NCBI GenBank assembly: GCA_965237855.1
Contig: CBDEGK010000001.1
Coordinates: 62,001-126,000, forward strand
Length of the DNA stretch: 64,000 nucleotides
From: CBDEGK01 sp965237855
GTDB lineage: Bacteria; Pseudomonadota; Gammaproteobacteria; Pseudomonadales; Halieaceae
Direction: 5' to 3'
Part shown: in pieces, positions 51,318-59,603 of the stretch
Position numbering within the stretch: the first letter of the stretch is position 1
How the letters are laid out: the number at the start of each line of letters is the position of its first letter
Program-made: the position numbers and the translations under genes
The notes under the pieces: model-generated
Database searches by the model: none
What the model saw: only the letters and a program-made list of their open reading frames with translations
What the model was told of the DNA's origin: nothing

Positions 51318-52226
51318 GTGAATCCGCTGGTACGTGCCGTGGCCTGGATGTCGGGCACCCTCTTGTCCTTTTCCCTGATGGCGATTGGGGCGCGAGAGCT
51401 TAGCGGGATCGTGCCAGTCTTTCAGACTTTGTTGTTTCGCAGTGTGATTGGCATCGTGTGTATCTCACTACTGGTGGCTTTCTCCAGCCCGAAAATTACT
51501 CTCATTACTCATAAGGTACCCCGCCACGTTCTCCGAAACGTATTTCACTATGCTGGGCAATACGGGTGGTTCCTCGGCATAGGGCTGCTGCCACTCGCTG
51601 AGGTCTTTGCTCTAGAGTTCACGGTGCCAATTTGGACCATAGTGATTGCCTCGCTGTTCCTGGGTGAGCACATTACGGCGCGCAAGGTCGCCTCTATCGC
51701 TTTGGGTTTTCTCGGCGTGCTTTTGATCGTCAGACCCGGCTACGCCATTGTCGATCCGGCCTCGCTGATTGTGCTGGCCGCTGCCATTTGTTATGCCATC
51801 TCCCACACCACCACCAAGTCACTGACGAATACCGAGAGCCCTTTGGTGATCTTGTTCTACATGTGCCTGATTCAGTTGCCGATTGGCTTGCTGTTCTCGG
51901 TGGCTAGCTGGGTGTGGCCGGTGGGTTGGCAGTGGGGGTGGTTGCTGGTGATTGGCCTCACCGCCTTGTCGGCTCACTATTGCATGGCCAAAGCCATGCA
52001 AACTGCTGAGGTGACTACCATTGTTTCCCTGGATTTTCTGAGGCTGCCGCTGATTGCGATGGTAGGGGTCTTGTTGTACCAGGAACAATTTGAGCTCTCC
52101 ATTTTGCTCGGCGGCGCGCTCATGCTATTCGGTAATTTGGTGCTGATGAGTGGAAGAAACTCAGCTAGCTATACAGCTCCAGAGACCAGGCGGCAAAGCT
52201 ATGCCAGCCGGGAAGAAGATAAATGA
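51318..52226 (+). CDS. EamA/DMT-family transporter
   Basis: 302 residues from GTG 51318, ten membrane helices in two EamA repeats. LPLAEVFALEFTVPIWTIVIASLFLGEHIT and FLRLPLIAMVGVLLYQEQFE-type segments (recognised from SLFLGEHITARKVASIALGF and MVGVLLYQEQFE) are typical of RhaT/EamA exporters. Substrate unknown. Convergent with the membrane protein gene, overlapping by 62 bp. Confidence 0.88.
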   Translation: MNPLVRAVAWMSGTLLSFSLMAIGARELSGIVPVFQTLLFRSVIGIVCISLLVAFSSPKITLITHKVPRHVLRNVFHYAGQYGWFLGIGLLPLAEVFALEFTVPIWTIVIASLFLGEHITARKVASIALGFLGVLLIVRPGYAIVDPASLIVLAAAICYAISHTTTKSLTNTESPLVILFYMCLIQLPIGLLFSVASWVWPVGWQWGWLLVIGLTALSAHYCMAKAMQTAEVTTIVSLDFLRLPLIAMVGVLLYQEQFELSILLGGALMLFGNLVLMSGRNSASYTAPETRRQSYASREEDK

Positions 52227-52857
52227 GCTTGAAGGCCGCCATATTGATAGCCCAGGCAACTGCCATGTAGACGAAGGGCGGGTAAATTTTCCCCCGCAGT
52301 TTGTCCCCCGCGATTACAGCGACAGAAATGAGCGCGGTGAATACCATGCTGGCAAAAAACACGCTGGCCCAGTCATCGGCGTTGGTGACATTTGAGTACA
52401 GGCGAAAGGCACCGGGGACGATCAACGTAATTGCCGTTGCCAGCATACAGCGGGCGTGCAACTGGACATTTTTTCGATGGTAAATTCCCAGGCCCCAGAA
52501 CCCCACCAGGATGGCGATGGACCAGAAGCCGACAAAGAAAATGCCGAGCGCATCGGCGCCGAAGGGCTCCTCGTAGTTATAGGCGTAATCTTCGAACACG
52601 ATCACCGTACCCGAGATAGCCAGCACCGGTATGACGATCAGTGACAACTTTCCCACGGTGCGGTGCAGGGAACGCCGCTGGCTGCGGATCAACCAGGGCT
52701 GGGCGATGAGCAGGCCGATCCACAGCAGCATGGAAATACCGTGTACGTGCAGGCTGAGGCGGGTGTCTGCGGCTGGAACTGAAAAATAGGTGGGCCAGAA
52801 ACCGGCAATAACGATTGCCAGTACAGCAAGCAGGTAAAAAGAAGCATTTCTGAACAT
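52165..52857 (-). CDS. Seven-helix membrane protein of unknown function
   Basis: 230 residues, about seven helices, with His-containing segments LHVHGISMLLWIGLL, RSLHRTVGKLSL and NVQLHARCMLATAI. The spaced His could bind haem or metal, and the outline resembles DUF2306-like membrane proteins, but the assignment is weak. Convergent with the EamA gene. Confidence 0.65.
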   Translation of the reverse strand: MFRNASFYLLAVLAIVIAGFWPTYFSVPAADTRLSLHVHGISMLLWIGLLIAQPWLIRSQRRSLHRTVGKLSLIVIPVLAISGTVIVFEDYAYNYEEPFGADALGIFFVGFWSIAILVGFWGLGIYHRKNVQLHARCMLATAITLIVPGAFRLYSNVTNADDWASVFFASMVFTALISVAVIAGDKLRGKIYPPFVYMAVAWAINMAAFKLIYLLPGWHSFAAWSLELYS

Positions 52858-52918
52858 GATCGACCGCCTATTTTTTATTATGGCTTGAAACAGTGTAGCC
52901 GGTTAGCTGTTTTACGTG

Positions 52919-53020
52919 TTGGCCCAGTGCCCACGAAGCTGTGCAAATCGGCCAGATTTTCAGTCAGTGCTTGTTTTAGTGGCCCAGTGCCCACGAAGCT
53001 GTGCAAATCGGCCAGATTTT
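52919..53020. repeat. Doubled transposon end: 41-bp direct repeat with exact 60-bp period
   Basis: The sequence starting TGGCCCAGTGCCCACGAAGC occurs at 52920-52960 and again at 52980-53020. The outer copy continues with TTTTCAGTCAGTGCTTG exactly like the right end of the transposon; the inner copy continues with AGGTCAG into tnpR. The outer one is therefore an extra, inverted right end placed against the true left end. Confidence 0.85.
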
Positions 53021-53023
53021 AGG

Positions 53024-53590
53024 TCAGTCAGCCCTCTGACTGTTCTTTACCCGATCAATGGTGGCGACGCCGACATTAAAATGGCGAGCGATACCGCGAA
53101 TGCTGACGCCTTCTTCGAGCATGCGTATGACTTCCCCACGCTGATAATCAGTGAGCTTGTGCTTGCGGCCAAATTTCACACCACGTTCTTTCGCAGCCGC
53201 GCGACCTTCCTCGGTCCGGCCGCGAATAAGGCTGCGTTCAAGCTCAGAAAGTCCTTTAAAAACAGTTACTAAGAACTGCCCAGTCGTAGCTGTCGTATCC
53301 GCCCACAATTCTCCCAGAGAGCGGATTTCGATACCCCGCTCATCCAATGTCCGGGTGATCTCGAGTAAATCATGCGTGGTGCGCACCAATCGATCAAGGC
53401 CGGTAATCACCAGCGTGTCACCCTTCAGAATCTCATTCAATAGCCTGGCGAGCTGTGGACGCTTGCGCTCAGCGCCCGCCAATTTCTCTTGAAAGATCTT
53501 CTCGCAGCCCGCTTTCAGAAGCTGATCTCGCTGGCTCGTAAGGCTCTGTCCGGTGTTTGAGGCCCAGCAATAGCCGATTAACATGTGCAA
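53024..53590 (-). CDS. tnpR: Serine resolvase TnpR
   Basis: 188 residues: resolvase catalytic domain with Ser11 in WASNTGQSLTSQRDQL, the LDRLVRTTHDL Arg pair and SELERSLIRGRTEEG on the dimer helix, then a C-terminal helix-turn-helix (GVSIRGIARHFNVGVATIDR). It resolves cointegrates at res. The Arg that normally precedes the Ser by two positions (YxRVS) is Trp9 here, an unusual change in the active site. Ends 4 bp before the inner terminal repeat. Confidence 0.9.
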   Translation of the reverse strand: MHMLIGYCWASNTGQSLTSQRDQLLKAGCEKIFQEKLAGAERKRPQLARLLNEILKGDTLVITGLDRLVRTTHDLLEITRTLDERGIEIRSLGELWADTTATTGQFLVTVFKGLSELERSLIRGRTEEGRAAAKERGVKFGRKHKLTDYQRGEVIRMLEEGVSIRGIARHFNVGVATIDRVKNSQRAD

Positions 53591-53612
53591 TTCTCCTCTT
53601 TTAGTTGGTAGT

Positions 53613-53637
53613 CTCGGAATATATATTCGGAACAGAT
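53613..53637. promoter_or_regulatory. Candidate res/operator site before tnpR
   Basis: TCGGAATATATATTCGGAAC is a near-palindrome between tnpA and tnpR, where Tn3-family res sites are expected. A very similar sequence (ACGGATTATATATACGGAAC) lies just upstream of tnpA at 57904-57928, so TnpR may bind both. Confidence 0.5.
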
Positions 53638-53709
53638 AGGCAACTGAGTCCTCTTCGCCAAAAATAGGGCCTGAAGCTCATACAACACAAAACACCTCAC
53701 CGTGGAAGC

Positions 53710-55845
53710 TCAAGCCGCCAGCGGCATCTCATCCAGCGGTATTCGACGCTCCATATCGAGATCGAATACGCCATAGGGATTGAAATGACTGTGCGGTAAC
53801 GGTGACAGTGCGCGCATATCACGTTCGGTCATGCGATTCATCCATCCCGGTTCACGAAGCACCTGCTGGATCATTAAGGTATTTATATAGACAAGGCTGA
53901 CCTGTAGCAGGTGAAGAGCAAGCGCCGAGACCTCCTGATCTTCCAGATTATTGGTCGCCATCTCTCCACTCTTGCCAAAGTAGATGAAGCTATTGACGCC
54001 ATTCCAGCGTTCAACCACATTCAACCCCGTGTTGACCTCCCGGCGTAGTTCTTCTGACGCCAGATAATTGCACAGGAAAATAGTTTTCACTGCTCTGCCC
54101 AGTTCAATAAGCGCTGCGTAGGTTGGGTGTTGCACGTTGCTGCGGGTGAAACGGCGCAGGATAGCGTCAGCCTCGGCAGTGCGTGTTCGCAAGGCCGTGG
54201 TAAACTTGACCAGTTCATCGTACTGCTGAGCAATCAACTCCCAGTTAATTGCCTTGCTGGTGAAGATGGGTTCCAGGTTCGGATAACGCTCTTTAGCCCC
54301 GGTATCCGGCTGTGCCAACTTGAGCTTGTTGATGCCCTTGAACCGCGGCATCAGCGTAAAACCCAGAAGGTGACAGAAGGCGAAAGCAACGACACTCTGC
54401 CCATGGCTGTCCACATACTGGCGCTCTACTTCCATCTCCGTGCAGTGGTGCAGAACACCTTCAATCATTGATGCCACTTCAGAGGATGAGCACCGCTTGA
54501 GCTGGGAATAAATGCAGACCGCGTTTATATCCACATGCCAATAGATCATGACACCACGGCCACCATAGCGGACATGCCACTCGGTCATGAGATTCTGATC
54601 CCAGGCGCTGAACTGGGTGGAGTCGGATGCGCAGGCGGTTGTCCCCTCACCCCAGATGTGTGGCAGGCGCGCCTGCAAAGTCGCATTCACCACACGCCTG
54701 ATAGCATCGCGCAGACTGTCCTTGTGAATATAACGGCGACGTGTATGCAAGAGCTCTTTGTAACTAACCCCATGCGGTCCGCTGGCAAGGCACTTTAATC
54801 CCGCATTGGTGCCCAGCCCATAAAGTGAAAGTAGCAGACGGCGTAATACCTCATCGGGAGGGGTGGCTTCCCGCGATGCGGCAGTAGCAAACGCTTTTGT
54901 GAACCCCGCCCTAAAATCAGTCTCTTTGAGTGCATCGAGTAAGCTGGTTGCAGGCCACCTCTGTTGTGGTCTACTATTTTTGGACACTTTGCTTAAGTTA
55001 AATTCGTAGTCCATCGGTGTTTTGTAACCCAGCGTAGAATGCAGCCGCTTCGCGTTGTAATACACTGCCACATACTCTCTGACATCAGCGATCGCGGCTT
55101 CTCGGGTGCGATATATCCGGTCACACGTCCATTCGCGCTTTAGGCTGCTGAAAAATCGTTCAACTGGCGCGTTGTCCCAGCAATTACCTTTTCGGCTCAT
55201 GCTCGCTATCATTCCATACTGCTTCAGCAGTGCTTGGTAGGCATAGCTGGCATATTGACTGCCACGATCTGAGTGGTGAATCAGACCTGGCGGTGGATTT
55301 CTAAGGCTTACAGCCATTATCAATGCCCTGATGGCCAGCGCCTTGGTCATGCGGCGATCCATAGACCAGCCAACAACTCGTCGAGAATACAGATCAATCA
55401 CCACGGCCAGGTAGATCCAACCCTCCTGAGTCCAAAGGCAAGTAATGTCGGTCCCCCAACACTGATTGGGTGCCGCCGGTGAAAATGCTCGATTCAGCAC
55501 ATTGTCAGCCACTGGTAATCGATGTTTGCTGTCGGTGGTGACCTTGTATTTACGTTTAGATTTGACGGCGAGGCCCATAGATTTCATGAGCTGTCTGGCG
55601 CGATAACGACCAATGGAGAAGCCTTCTGCAGTAAGTTGACGGCTCAGCCTTCGGCTGCCCATACTCTGTCGAGATTCTGCAAACAGGGATTTCATTCGTC
55701 GCCTGACAGCCAGTTCTTCGGGACCAATTACCTTCCCTCCTCGGGCTCTCCAGGCGTAGTATGAACTGCGCTTTACACCGATGACCCGGCACAACATTGT
55801 TACTGGATATTTGGCGGTATTACATTGCACTAAGGCGTACTTCAC
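53710..55845 (-). CDS. Fusion ORF: IS3-family OrfB reading into Tn3 TnpA C-terminal half
   Basis: 711 codons from GTG 55845. The first about 295 residues are an IS3-family OrfB with a DDE core: WGTDITCLWTQ, HHSDRGSQYAS and WDNAPVERFFSSLK. OrfB meets no stop before the IS terminus at 54962 and continues in frame as RPQQRWPATSLLDALKETDF into the Tn3 transposase. There the segment ASDSTQFSAWD and NVVERWNG carry catalytic Asp and Glu. Whether the fusion is made or functional is unknown. Confidence 0.85.
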   Translation of the reverse strand: MKYALVQCNTAKYPVTMLCRVIGVKRSSYYAWRARGGKVIGPEELAVRRRMKSLFAESRQSMGSRRLSRQLTAEGFSIGRYRARQLMKSMGLAVKSKRKYKVTTDSKHRLPVADNVLNRAFSPAAPNQCWGTDITCLWTQEGWIYLAVVIDLYSRRVVGWSMDRRMTKALAIRALIMAVSLRNPPPGLIHHSDRGSQYASYAYQALLKQYGMIASMSRKGNCWDNAPVERFFSSLKREWTCDRIYRTREAAIADVREYVAVYYNAKRLHSTLGYKTPMDYEFNLSKVSKNSRPQQRWPATSLLDALKETDFRAGFTKAFATAASREATPPDEVLRRLLLSLYGLGTNAGLKCLASGPHGVSYKELLHTRRRYIHKDSLRDAIRRVVNATLQARLPHIWGEGTTACASDSTQFSAWDQNLMTEWHVRYGGRGVMIYWHVDINAVCIYSQLKRCSSSEVASMIEGVLHHCTEMEVERQYVDSHGQSVVAFAFCHLLGFTLMPRFKGINKLKLAQPDTGAKERYPNLEPIFTSKAINWELIAQQYDELVKFTTALRTRTAEADAILRRFTRSNVQHPTYAALIELGRAVKTIFLCNYLASEELRREVNTGLNVVERWNGVNSFIYFGKSGEMATNNLEDQEVSALALHLLQVSLVYINTLMIQQVLREPGWMNRMTERDMRALSPLPHSHFNPYGVFDLDMERRIPLDEMPLAA

Positions 55846-56193
55846 TTCATTTCCTTTGCGAAATACGCCGACGCCTTTTTTAGAATTTCTTTCTCCATTT
55901 TGAGCTCTCGAACCTCGCGGCGCAGCCGCTTGAGTTCCTCTTGTTCGTCCTTGGCAAGTGCATTGATGTGGGAATTAGCCTCATGCTCTCGCTTCCAACG
56001 TCCGAGCAGCCCTGGGCCAACATCCAGGCTCCGTGCAGCTGCGGCTATGGTATAGCCCTGCTCAATCACCAATGCCACGGCATCTTGCTTGAAATCATCG
56101 GGAAAGTTCCGTTTTTGTCTGCTTATCATTGTTCACCTCGTATTTGCTTCTTTACAGTCTATACAAGGTGTCCACTTTTAGTAGACCACAACA
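54962..56193 (-). mobile_element. IS3-family insertion sequence with CTC target duplication
   Basis: 1,232 bp with inverted ends TGTTGTGGTCTACTA (left, and its inverse on the right), followed inward by a GGACAC match. CTC occurs at 54959-54961 and 56194-56196. It contains overlapping orfA and orfB. Both read on the minus strand, as does the host tnpA. Confidence 0.93.
55842..56129 (-). CDS. IS3-family OrfA
   Basis: 95 residues: helix-turn-helix with FPDDFKQDAVALVIEQGYTI and SLDVGPGLLGRWKREH, then a leucine-zipper-like helix (EELKRLRREVRELKMEKEIL). The stop overlaps the orfB GTG. Its first 23 codons recur, with one change, in the fragment at 58008-58133. Confidence 0.92.
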   Translation of the reverse strand: MISRQKRNFPDDFKQDAVALVIEQGYTIAAAARSLDVGPGLLGRWKREHEANSHINALAKDEQEELKRLRREVRELKMEKEILKKASAYFAKEMK

Positions 56194-57881
56194 CTCTGGT
56201 TAAGCTCCCGCTTTAACGCGTCCAGATTTGGCGGATCAGGCAGTGCTTTCAGTGGGGTAACGGAGATAGTTGGTTTATTACGCTTTTGTTTAATCGCCAC
56301 TTCGCCGTTTCGTGGCAAATTCTCATTGAGGTGACTGAGCGACTCCGCCATTTTCCCCTTCATGTCGGCGATGAACGTCTCAGCATCGGGCGGCAAATTG
56401 AGTGCCTCGTAATAACTCTGACGATTGATATCAAAGTCAGTCGGCAGGTCGTCATCGGGATTGCAAAAGTGCTTGGCGCCGACCACCCAGACTTCCTTGC
56501 ATCGGAGCTTTTCACGCAGTTCCTGCAGTACACAGATCTCATAATTGATCCGATTGATTCGCTCGGCTCCACTGGACGACTTTTCGATGACAATGTCTCG
56601 CCATTTCTGGCGGACTACGCCCTCGACCGGGATATCGTCAAGGGCAAAGTACCGGTCCCGACGATCCTGGTGCGTCTTGATAACGTCTATTGCATCCAGG
56701 ATCGGGCGCCACGCCTCATTATTGCAGCGGAACTCCAATGCCTCGAGAATACGCGGCAGCATGCGACGATAATGCTGTGCATAGGACGCGCGAACTTTCT
56801 TGTGTATCTTGTTGATGTATGCCGGGCCATTTGAACGATGTTCTTTCACCAGTTGTTCGATCATTTGTTCATTAACGACGGGAAACACGACATCACGGAC
56901 GGCGCCATCAGGATTCTCCAACACGACTTCAGCAATGCGGAACAGCAGCGTCGTCTTGCTCTGCACCTTGAAAAAGCTGCCGACCAACTCTGAGACGATT
57001 TTGCGCTCAGCTCGCACCGAGATTTTGTGGATCACCTGGATGAGCAATTCAACAAGCTTGTCAGTGATTTCACCCTCACGCGGCACGCAATAAAAGACCA
57101 ACAGCGGATAGCGTATCTTTGCAGGGTGGCGGCGAAGCTCCCAGGCATTTTCTGTCCGTGCCCGCTGGCGGTAGCGTTCGGTCAACTTGGGGTTGATGCC
57201 CTGCAAAATATCGGCGGGAAGGTCGAGACTGCGTAGCCTCTCGAGTCGGTCGACAGCCCGCAGTACACTGTCCAGGCTGACGGGGCCCATATCGGCACAA
57301 ATTCGGGAAAATTCGGAAACGTCATCCTTTTCCACAAGAAGACCGTCAAGTTGCGCGAGCGCATCTTTGCTCAACTGACTGTGGATCCTTTGGAAAAGCA
57401 GACCATCAAATGTACGCTCGGCCGAACTGACCATCCGTTCCAGGCGGTAATCACCCGGCCGCTCGAGGTGGTTGTGTAGCATCCATTCTGTAATCAGTTC
57501 ATCCAGATGTGATGGCGCCGGAGCTTCTGGAAAGACGCTGTCAATCAACCAGGTGCGGAAACGGATTGCCACTTGTTTATCAAATGGCCGAATCCCCAGG
57601 TATGTTAAAATCTCACGGCGATGTCGGCTCCCCGTTCGGTTTTGGCAGGCATAATCATCAAGGTCAGTGACGGATGCCTCGACCTGGAAGGCCAGGTACT
57701 CCAGTACCACAGACGTGATTTCGTCGATTCGTTTGGGAAACCGGGCGTACAGCTGATAATGTCTTAGCAGCACAGCCAGAGCCAATCGACTCTGCCCAGT
57801 TTTGCCCTTGAGGAGGGTGTAATCGTCATCATAGAGTGTCCAGTGCTCGCTCAGTTCGGTCTCGGTCCATACTTGCTTCAT
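56178..57881 (-). CDS. Tn3 TnpA N-terminal part (truncated ORF)
   Basis: 567 codons of which about 562 are Tn3-family TnpA; the last few (VVVY) come from the IS end. N terminus WTETELSEHWTLYDDDYTLL and LALAVLLRHYQLYARFP are the DUF4158-type region. No catalytic residues are contained, so alone it could only bind terminal repeats. An AT-rich near-palindrome lies 23 bp before the start. Confidence 0.88.
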   Translation of the reverse strand: MKQVWTETELSEHWTLYDDDYTLLKGKTGQSRLALAVLLRHYQLYARFPKRIDEITSVVLEYLAFQVEASVTDLDDYACQNRTGSRHRREILTYLGIRPFDKQVAIRFRTWLIDSVFPEAPAPSHLDELITEWMLHNHLERPGDYRLERMVSSAERTFDGLLFQRIHSQLSKDALAQLDGLLVEKDDVSEFSRICADMGPVSLDSVLRAVDRLERLRSLDLPADILQGINPKLTERYRQRARTENAWELRRHPAKIRYPLLVFYCVPREGEITDKLVELLIQVIHKISVRAERKIVSELVGSFFKVQSKTTLLFRIAEVVLENPDGAVRDVVFPVVNEQMIEQLVKEHRSNGPAYINKIHKKVRASYAQHYRRMLPRILEALEFRCNNEAWRPILDAIDVIKTHQDRRDRYFALDDIPVEGVVRQKWRDIVIEKSSSGAERINRINYEICVLQELREKLRCKEVWVVGAKHFCNPDDDLPTDFDINRQSYYEALNLPPDAETFIADMKGKMAESLSHLNENLPRNGEVAIKQKRNKPTISVTPLKALPDPPNLDALKRELNQSVVVY

Positions 57882-57903
57882 TCACGATTCCCGTTTTATT
57901 ATT

Positions 57904-57928
57904 ACGGATTATATATACGGAACATATT
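57904..57928. promoter_or_regulatory. Candidate operator/res-like site before tnpA
   Basis: ACGGATTATATATACGGAAC parallels the site before tnpR. Position upstream of tnpA suggests repression by TnpR or a promoter overlap. Confidence 0.4.
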
Positions 57929-58007
57929 GTAAATGGAATCCAACGACTAAAACAAGCACTGACTGAAAATCTGGCCGATTTGCACAGCTTCGTGGGCACT
58001 GGGCCAA

Positions 58008-58133
58008 TCACCAATGCCACGGCATCTTGCTTGAAATCATCAGGAAAGTTCCGTTTTTGTCTACTTGTCATTGTTCACCTCGTATTTGATTTTTACAGTC
58101 TATACAAGGTGTCCACTTTTAGTAGACCACAAC
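58008..58133 (-). mobile_element. IS3-family fragment: 5' end of orfA and terminal repeat
   Basis: The 126 bp ending TAGTAGACCACAACA are nearly identical to the right end of the IS at 54962-56193, including MTSRQKRNFPDDFKQDAVAL of orfA. It starts exactly where the Tn3-type end stops, so the Tn3-family transposon inserted into, or recombined with, another copy of this IS. The rest of that copy is not on the other side. Confidence 0.88.
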
Positions 58134-58194
58134 AAACCTTCCTTCTCTGGAAAAATGCTGTGCTTTCAAGGTCTTAAAGACTCGTCTTAGACAT

Positions 58195-58270
58195 GCCGGA
58201 ATAGCTCAGTCGGTAGAGCAGCTCATTCGTAATGAGAAGGTCGGAGGTTCGATTCCTCTTTCCGGCACCA
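58195..58270 (+). tRNA. tRNA-Thr (anticodon CGU)
   Basis: A 76-nt cloverleaf with encoded CCA: acceptor GCCGGAA/TTCCGGC, D arm AGCTCAGTCGGTAGAGC, anticodon arm CTCAT-TCGTAAT-GAG giving CGT, T arm TCGGAGGTTCGATTCCTCT. It reads ACG threonine codons. Confidence 0.97.
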
Positions 58271-58324
58271 ATCTCCCTTTGGTCAAAAACAGATCAGTTC
58301 GGCCGCATGCGGAGCGCCGCCCGG

Positions 58325-58347
58325 ATCGATCCCTCTTTCCGGCACCA
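58325..58347 (+). repeat. Duplicate of the tRNA-Thr 3' end
   Basis: ATCGATCCCTCTTTCCGGCA then CCA repeats the last 23 bases of the tRNA gene with two differences, 77 bp further on. The spacing equals a tRNA repeat unit, so it may be the relic of a tandem tRNA gene; an attachment-site scar is the alternative. It ends 4 bp before the stop of the next gene. Confidence 0.7.
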
Positions 58348-58350
58348 TTT

Positions 58351-59574
58351 TCAAATATCTACCACATCAAACGTCAATCCGGCGTTCGCAACCAGTCGCT
58401 CGACCAGCGTCATACCCATGGCCGAAGCTGGAGTCCAGAAGCCGCCCTCAGCAGTCAGCTCATCCTGAGCCAGGCAAACAGCGCACTCAGCGAGCATTTT
58501 CGAGGTGGAGCCATAGCCCGGATCGCGGTCCCCGGTAACCCGTGCGCGCATATCTTTATCGGCATCGTCGCGATGCTTGGCATGCAACAATATATCGAAA
58601 TAGCCTTTTTCCCGCTGTTCCTTGCTGGGGCCTTCGCCGGGTTTCGGCAGGAAGCGTTTCGCCATGGCTTGCAGCGGGCGTATCGCCAGCACCAGGGTGC
58701 TGCTGCTCATGGCTGCAGCAGCCAGCCGACTTTTAAGGCCGCCTTGACCCTCGGGAGCGAGTACCGCTTCGTCATAATTAAAATCTTCACCGTAGGCGAA
58801 ATTCATTAAAGCGTTGCTGCGCCGTACCACCCGGGTATTGATAGCCGCCATCATGAACGGCAGGGTCCAACGCTGGAAATCTTCATCATAAACTGCCCCG
58901 GTTTGGTCATTCTTGTCGGTGCCTCTTGGCGCGCCTTCTGGCATCAGCACGTAAGGGTCCGCCATCATTTTCATCAGCTTGGGGTCGACGGCGGCTTCTT
59001 CCATCATGTTAATCATGCTGGCAACGGTGCCACCGCTAAAGCCACCGGCAAAATCCACGGTGCGGTATTTGATATGGCCGGCACTGACCCCATGTTTGCT
59101 GCGCATTTGTTCCTGCAGAAACAACACGCCCAGGTCGGAGGGAATGCTGTCAAAGCCACAGGTGTGCACAATACGGGCACCACTGGCCTTGGCAATGGTT
59201 TGATGACTTTCGATCATTTTGCGCATCCACTGCACTTCTCCGGTGAGGTCGCAGTAGTGGGTACCTTTCAGTGCGCAGGCTTCAACAACACCGGAGCCAT
59301 ACAGTGCGTAGGGGCCCACCGTGGTACATACCACCCTGGTCCTGGCCGCCAGTGCGTTGAGTGCCTCTTGGTCGCTGGTATCTGCCACCTGGATAGGAAT
59401 CGATTCGCCGCCGCTGAGCGTGTCTCGAATCGCCTCCAGTTTGGCCTGGTTTCTGCCGGCCATTGCCCATTTCAGATCGCTTTCACCATATTGTGAAAGC
59501 AGGTACTCCGCTACCAGTTGGCCGGTGAAGCCGCTGGCGCCTAGTAGGACGATATCAAATTCTCTGGTTGTCAT
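58351..59574 (-). CDS. Saccharopine dehydrogenase-like (SCCPDH/enoyl-reductase type) protein
   Basis: 407 residues with an N-terminal Rossmann fold (FDIVLLGASGFTGQLVAEYL) and TTVGPYALYGSGVVEACALK plus HTCGFDSIPSDLG, hallmarks of the saccharopine-dehydrogenase-like family that includes mycobacterial trans-acting enoyl reductases. A lipid-modifying reductase is plausible given the WS/DGAT and P450 genes, but unproven. Convergent with the tRNA. Confidence 0.88.
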   Translation of the reverse strand: MTTREFDIVLLGASGFTGQLVAEYLLSQYGESDLKWAMAGRNQAKLEAIRDTLSGGESIPIQVADTSDQEALNALAARTRVVCTTVGPYALYGSGVVEACALKGTHYCDLTGEVQWMRKMIESHQTIAKASGARIVHTCGFDSIPSDLGVLFLQEQMRSKHGVSAGHIKYRTVDFAGGFSGGTVASMINMMEEAAVDPKLMKMMADPYVLMPEGAPRGTDKNDQTGAVYDEDFQRWTLPFMMAAINTRVVRRSNALMNFAYGEDFNYDEAVLAPEGQGGLKSRLAAAAMSSSTLVLAIRPLQAMAKRFLPKPGEGPSKEQREKGYFDILLHAKHRDDADKDMRARVTGDRDPGYGSTSKMLAECAVCLAQDELTAEGGFWTPASAMGMTLVERLVANAGLTFDVVDI

Positions 59575-59603
59575 TGCTTATTCTCTCTGTTCAAGGCGGT
59601 CGT

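Larger units (their letters stand above)
53710..57881 (-). pseudogene. tnpA: Tn3-family transposase TnpA, split by IS insertion
   Basis: The N-terminal part starts at 57881 and the C-terminal part runs from 54961 to 53710. Removing 54962-56196 (the IS and one CTC copy) restores LKRELNQRWPATSLLDALKE in one frame and a protein of about 980 residues, normal for the family. The order is DNA-binding N-terminal region, linker, then RNase H-like DDE core. The insertion falls before the catalytic core, so the element itself should be immobile unless supplied in trans. Confidence 0.9.
52919..58007 (-). mobile_element. Tn3-family transposon, interrupted by an IS3-family element
   Basis: Bounded by a perfect 62-bp inverted repeat (52919-52980 and 57946-58007) starting TTGGCCCAGTGCCCACGAAG. 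Contents, reading leftward: tnpA N-terminal part, IS3-family element, tnpA C-terminal part, tnpR. Two AT-rich near-palindromes, one before each gene, may be res or operator sites. The right end abuts an IS3 fragment. No 5-bp duplication is visible outside the ends, so one flank has probably been rearranged. Confidence 0.85.

Noticed and set aside
52919..53020. CRISPR-like direct repeats
   Set aside because: Only two copies, and they match the transposon terminal repeat; no spacers or cas genes.
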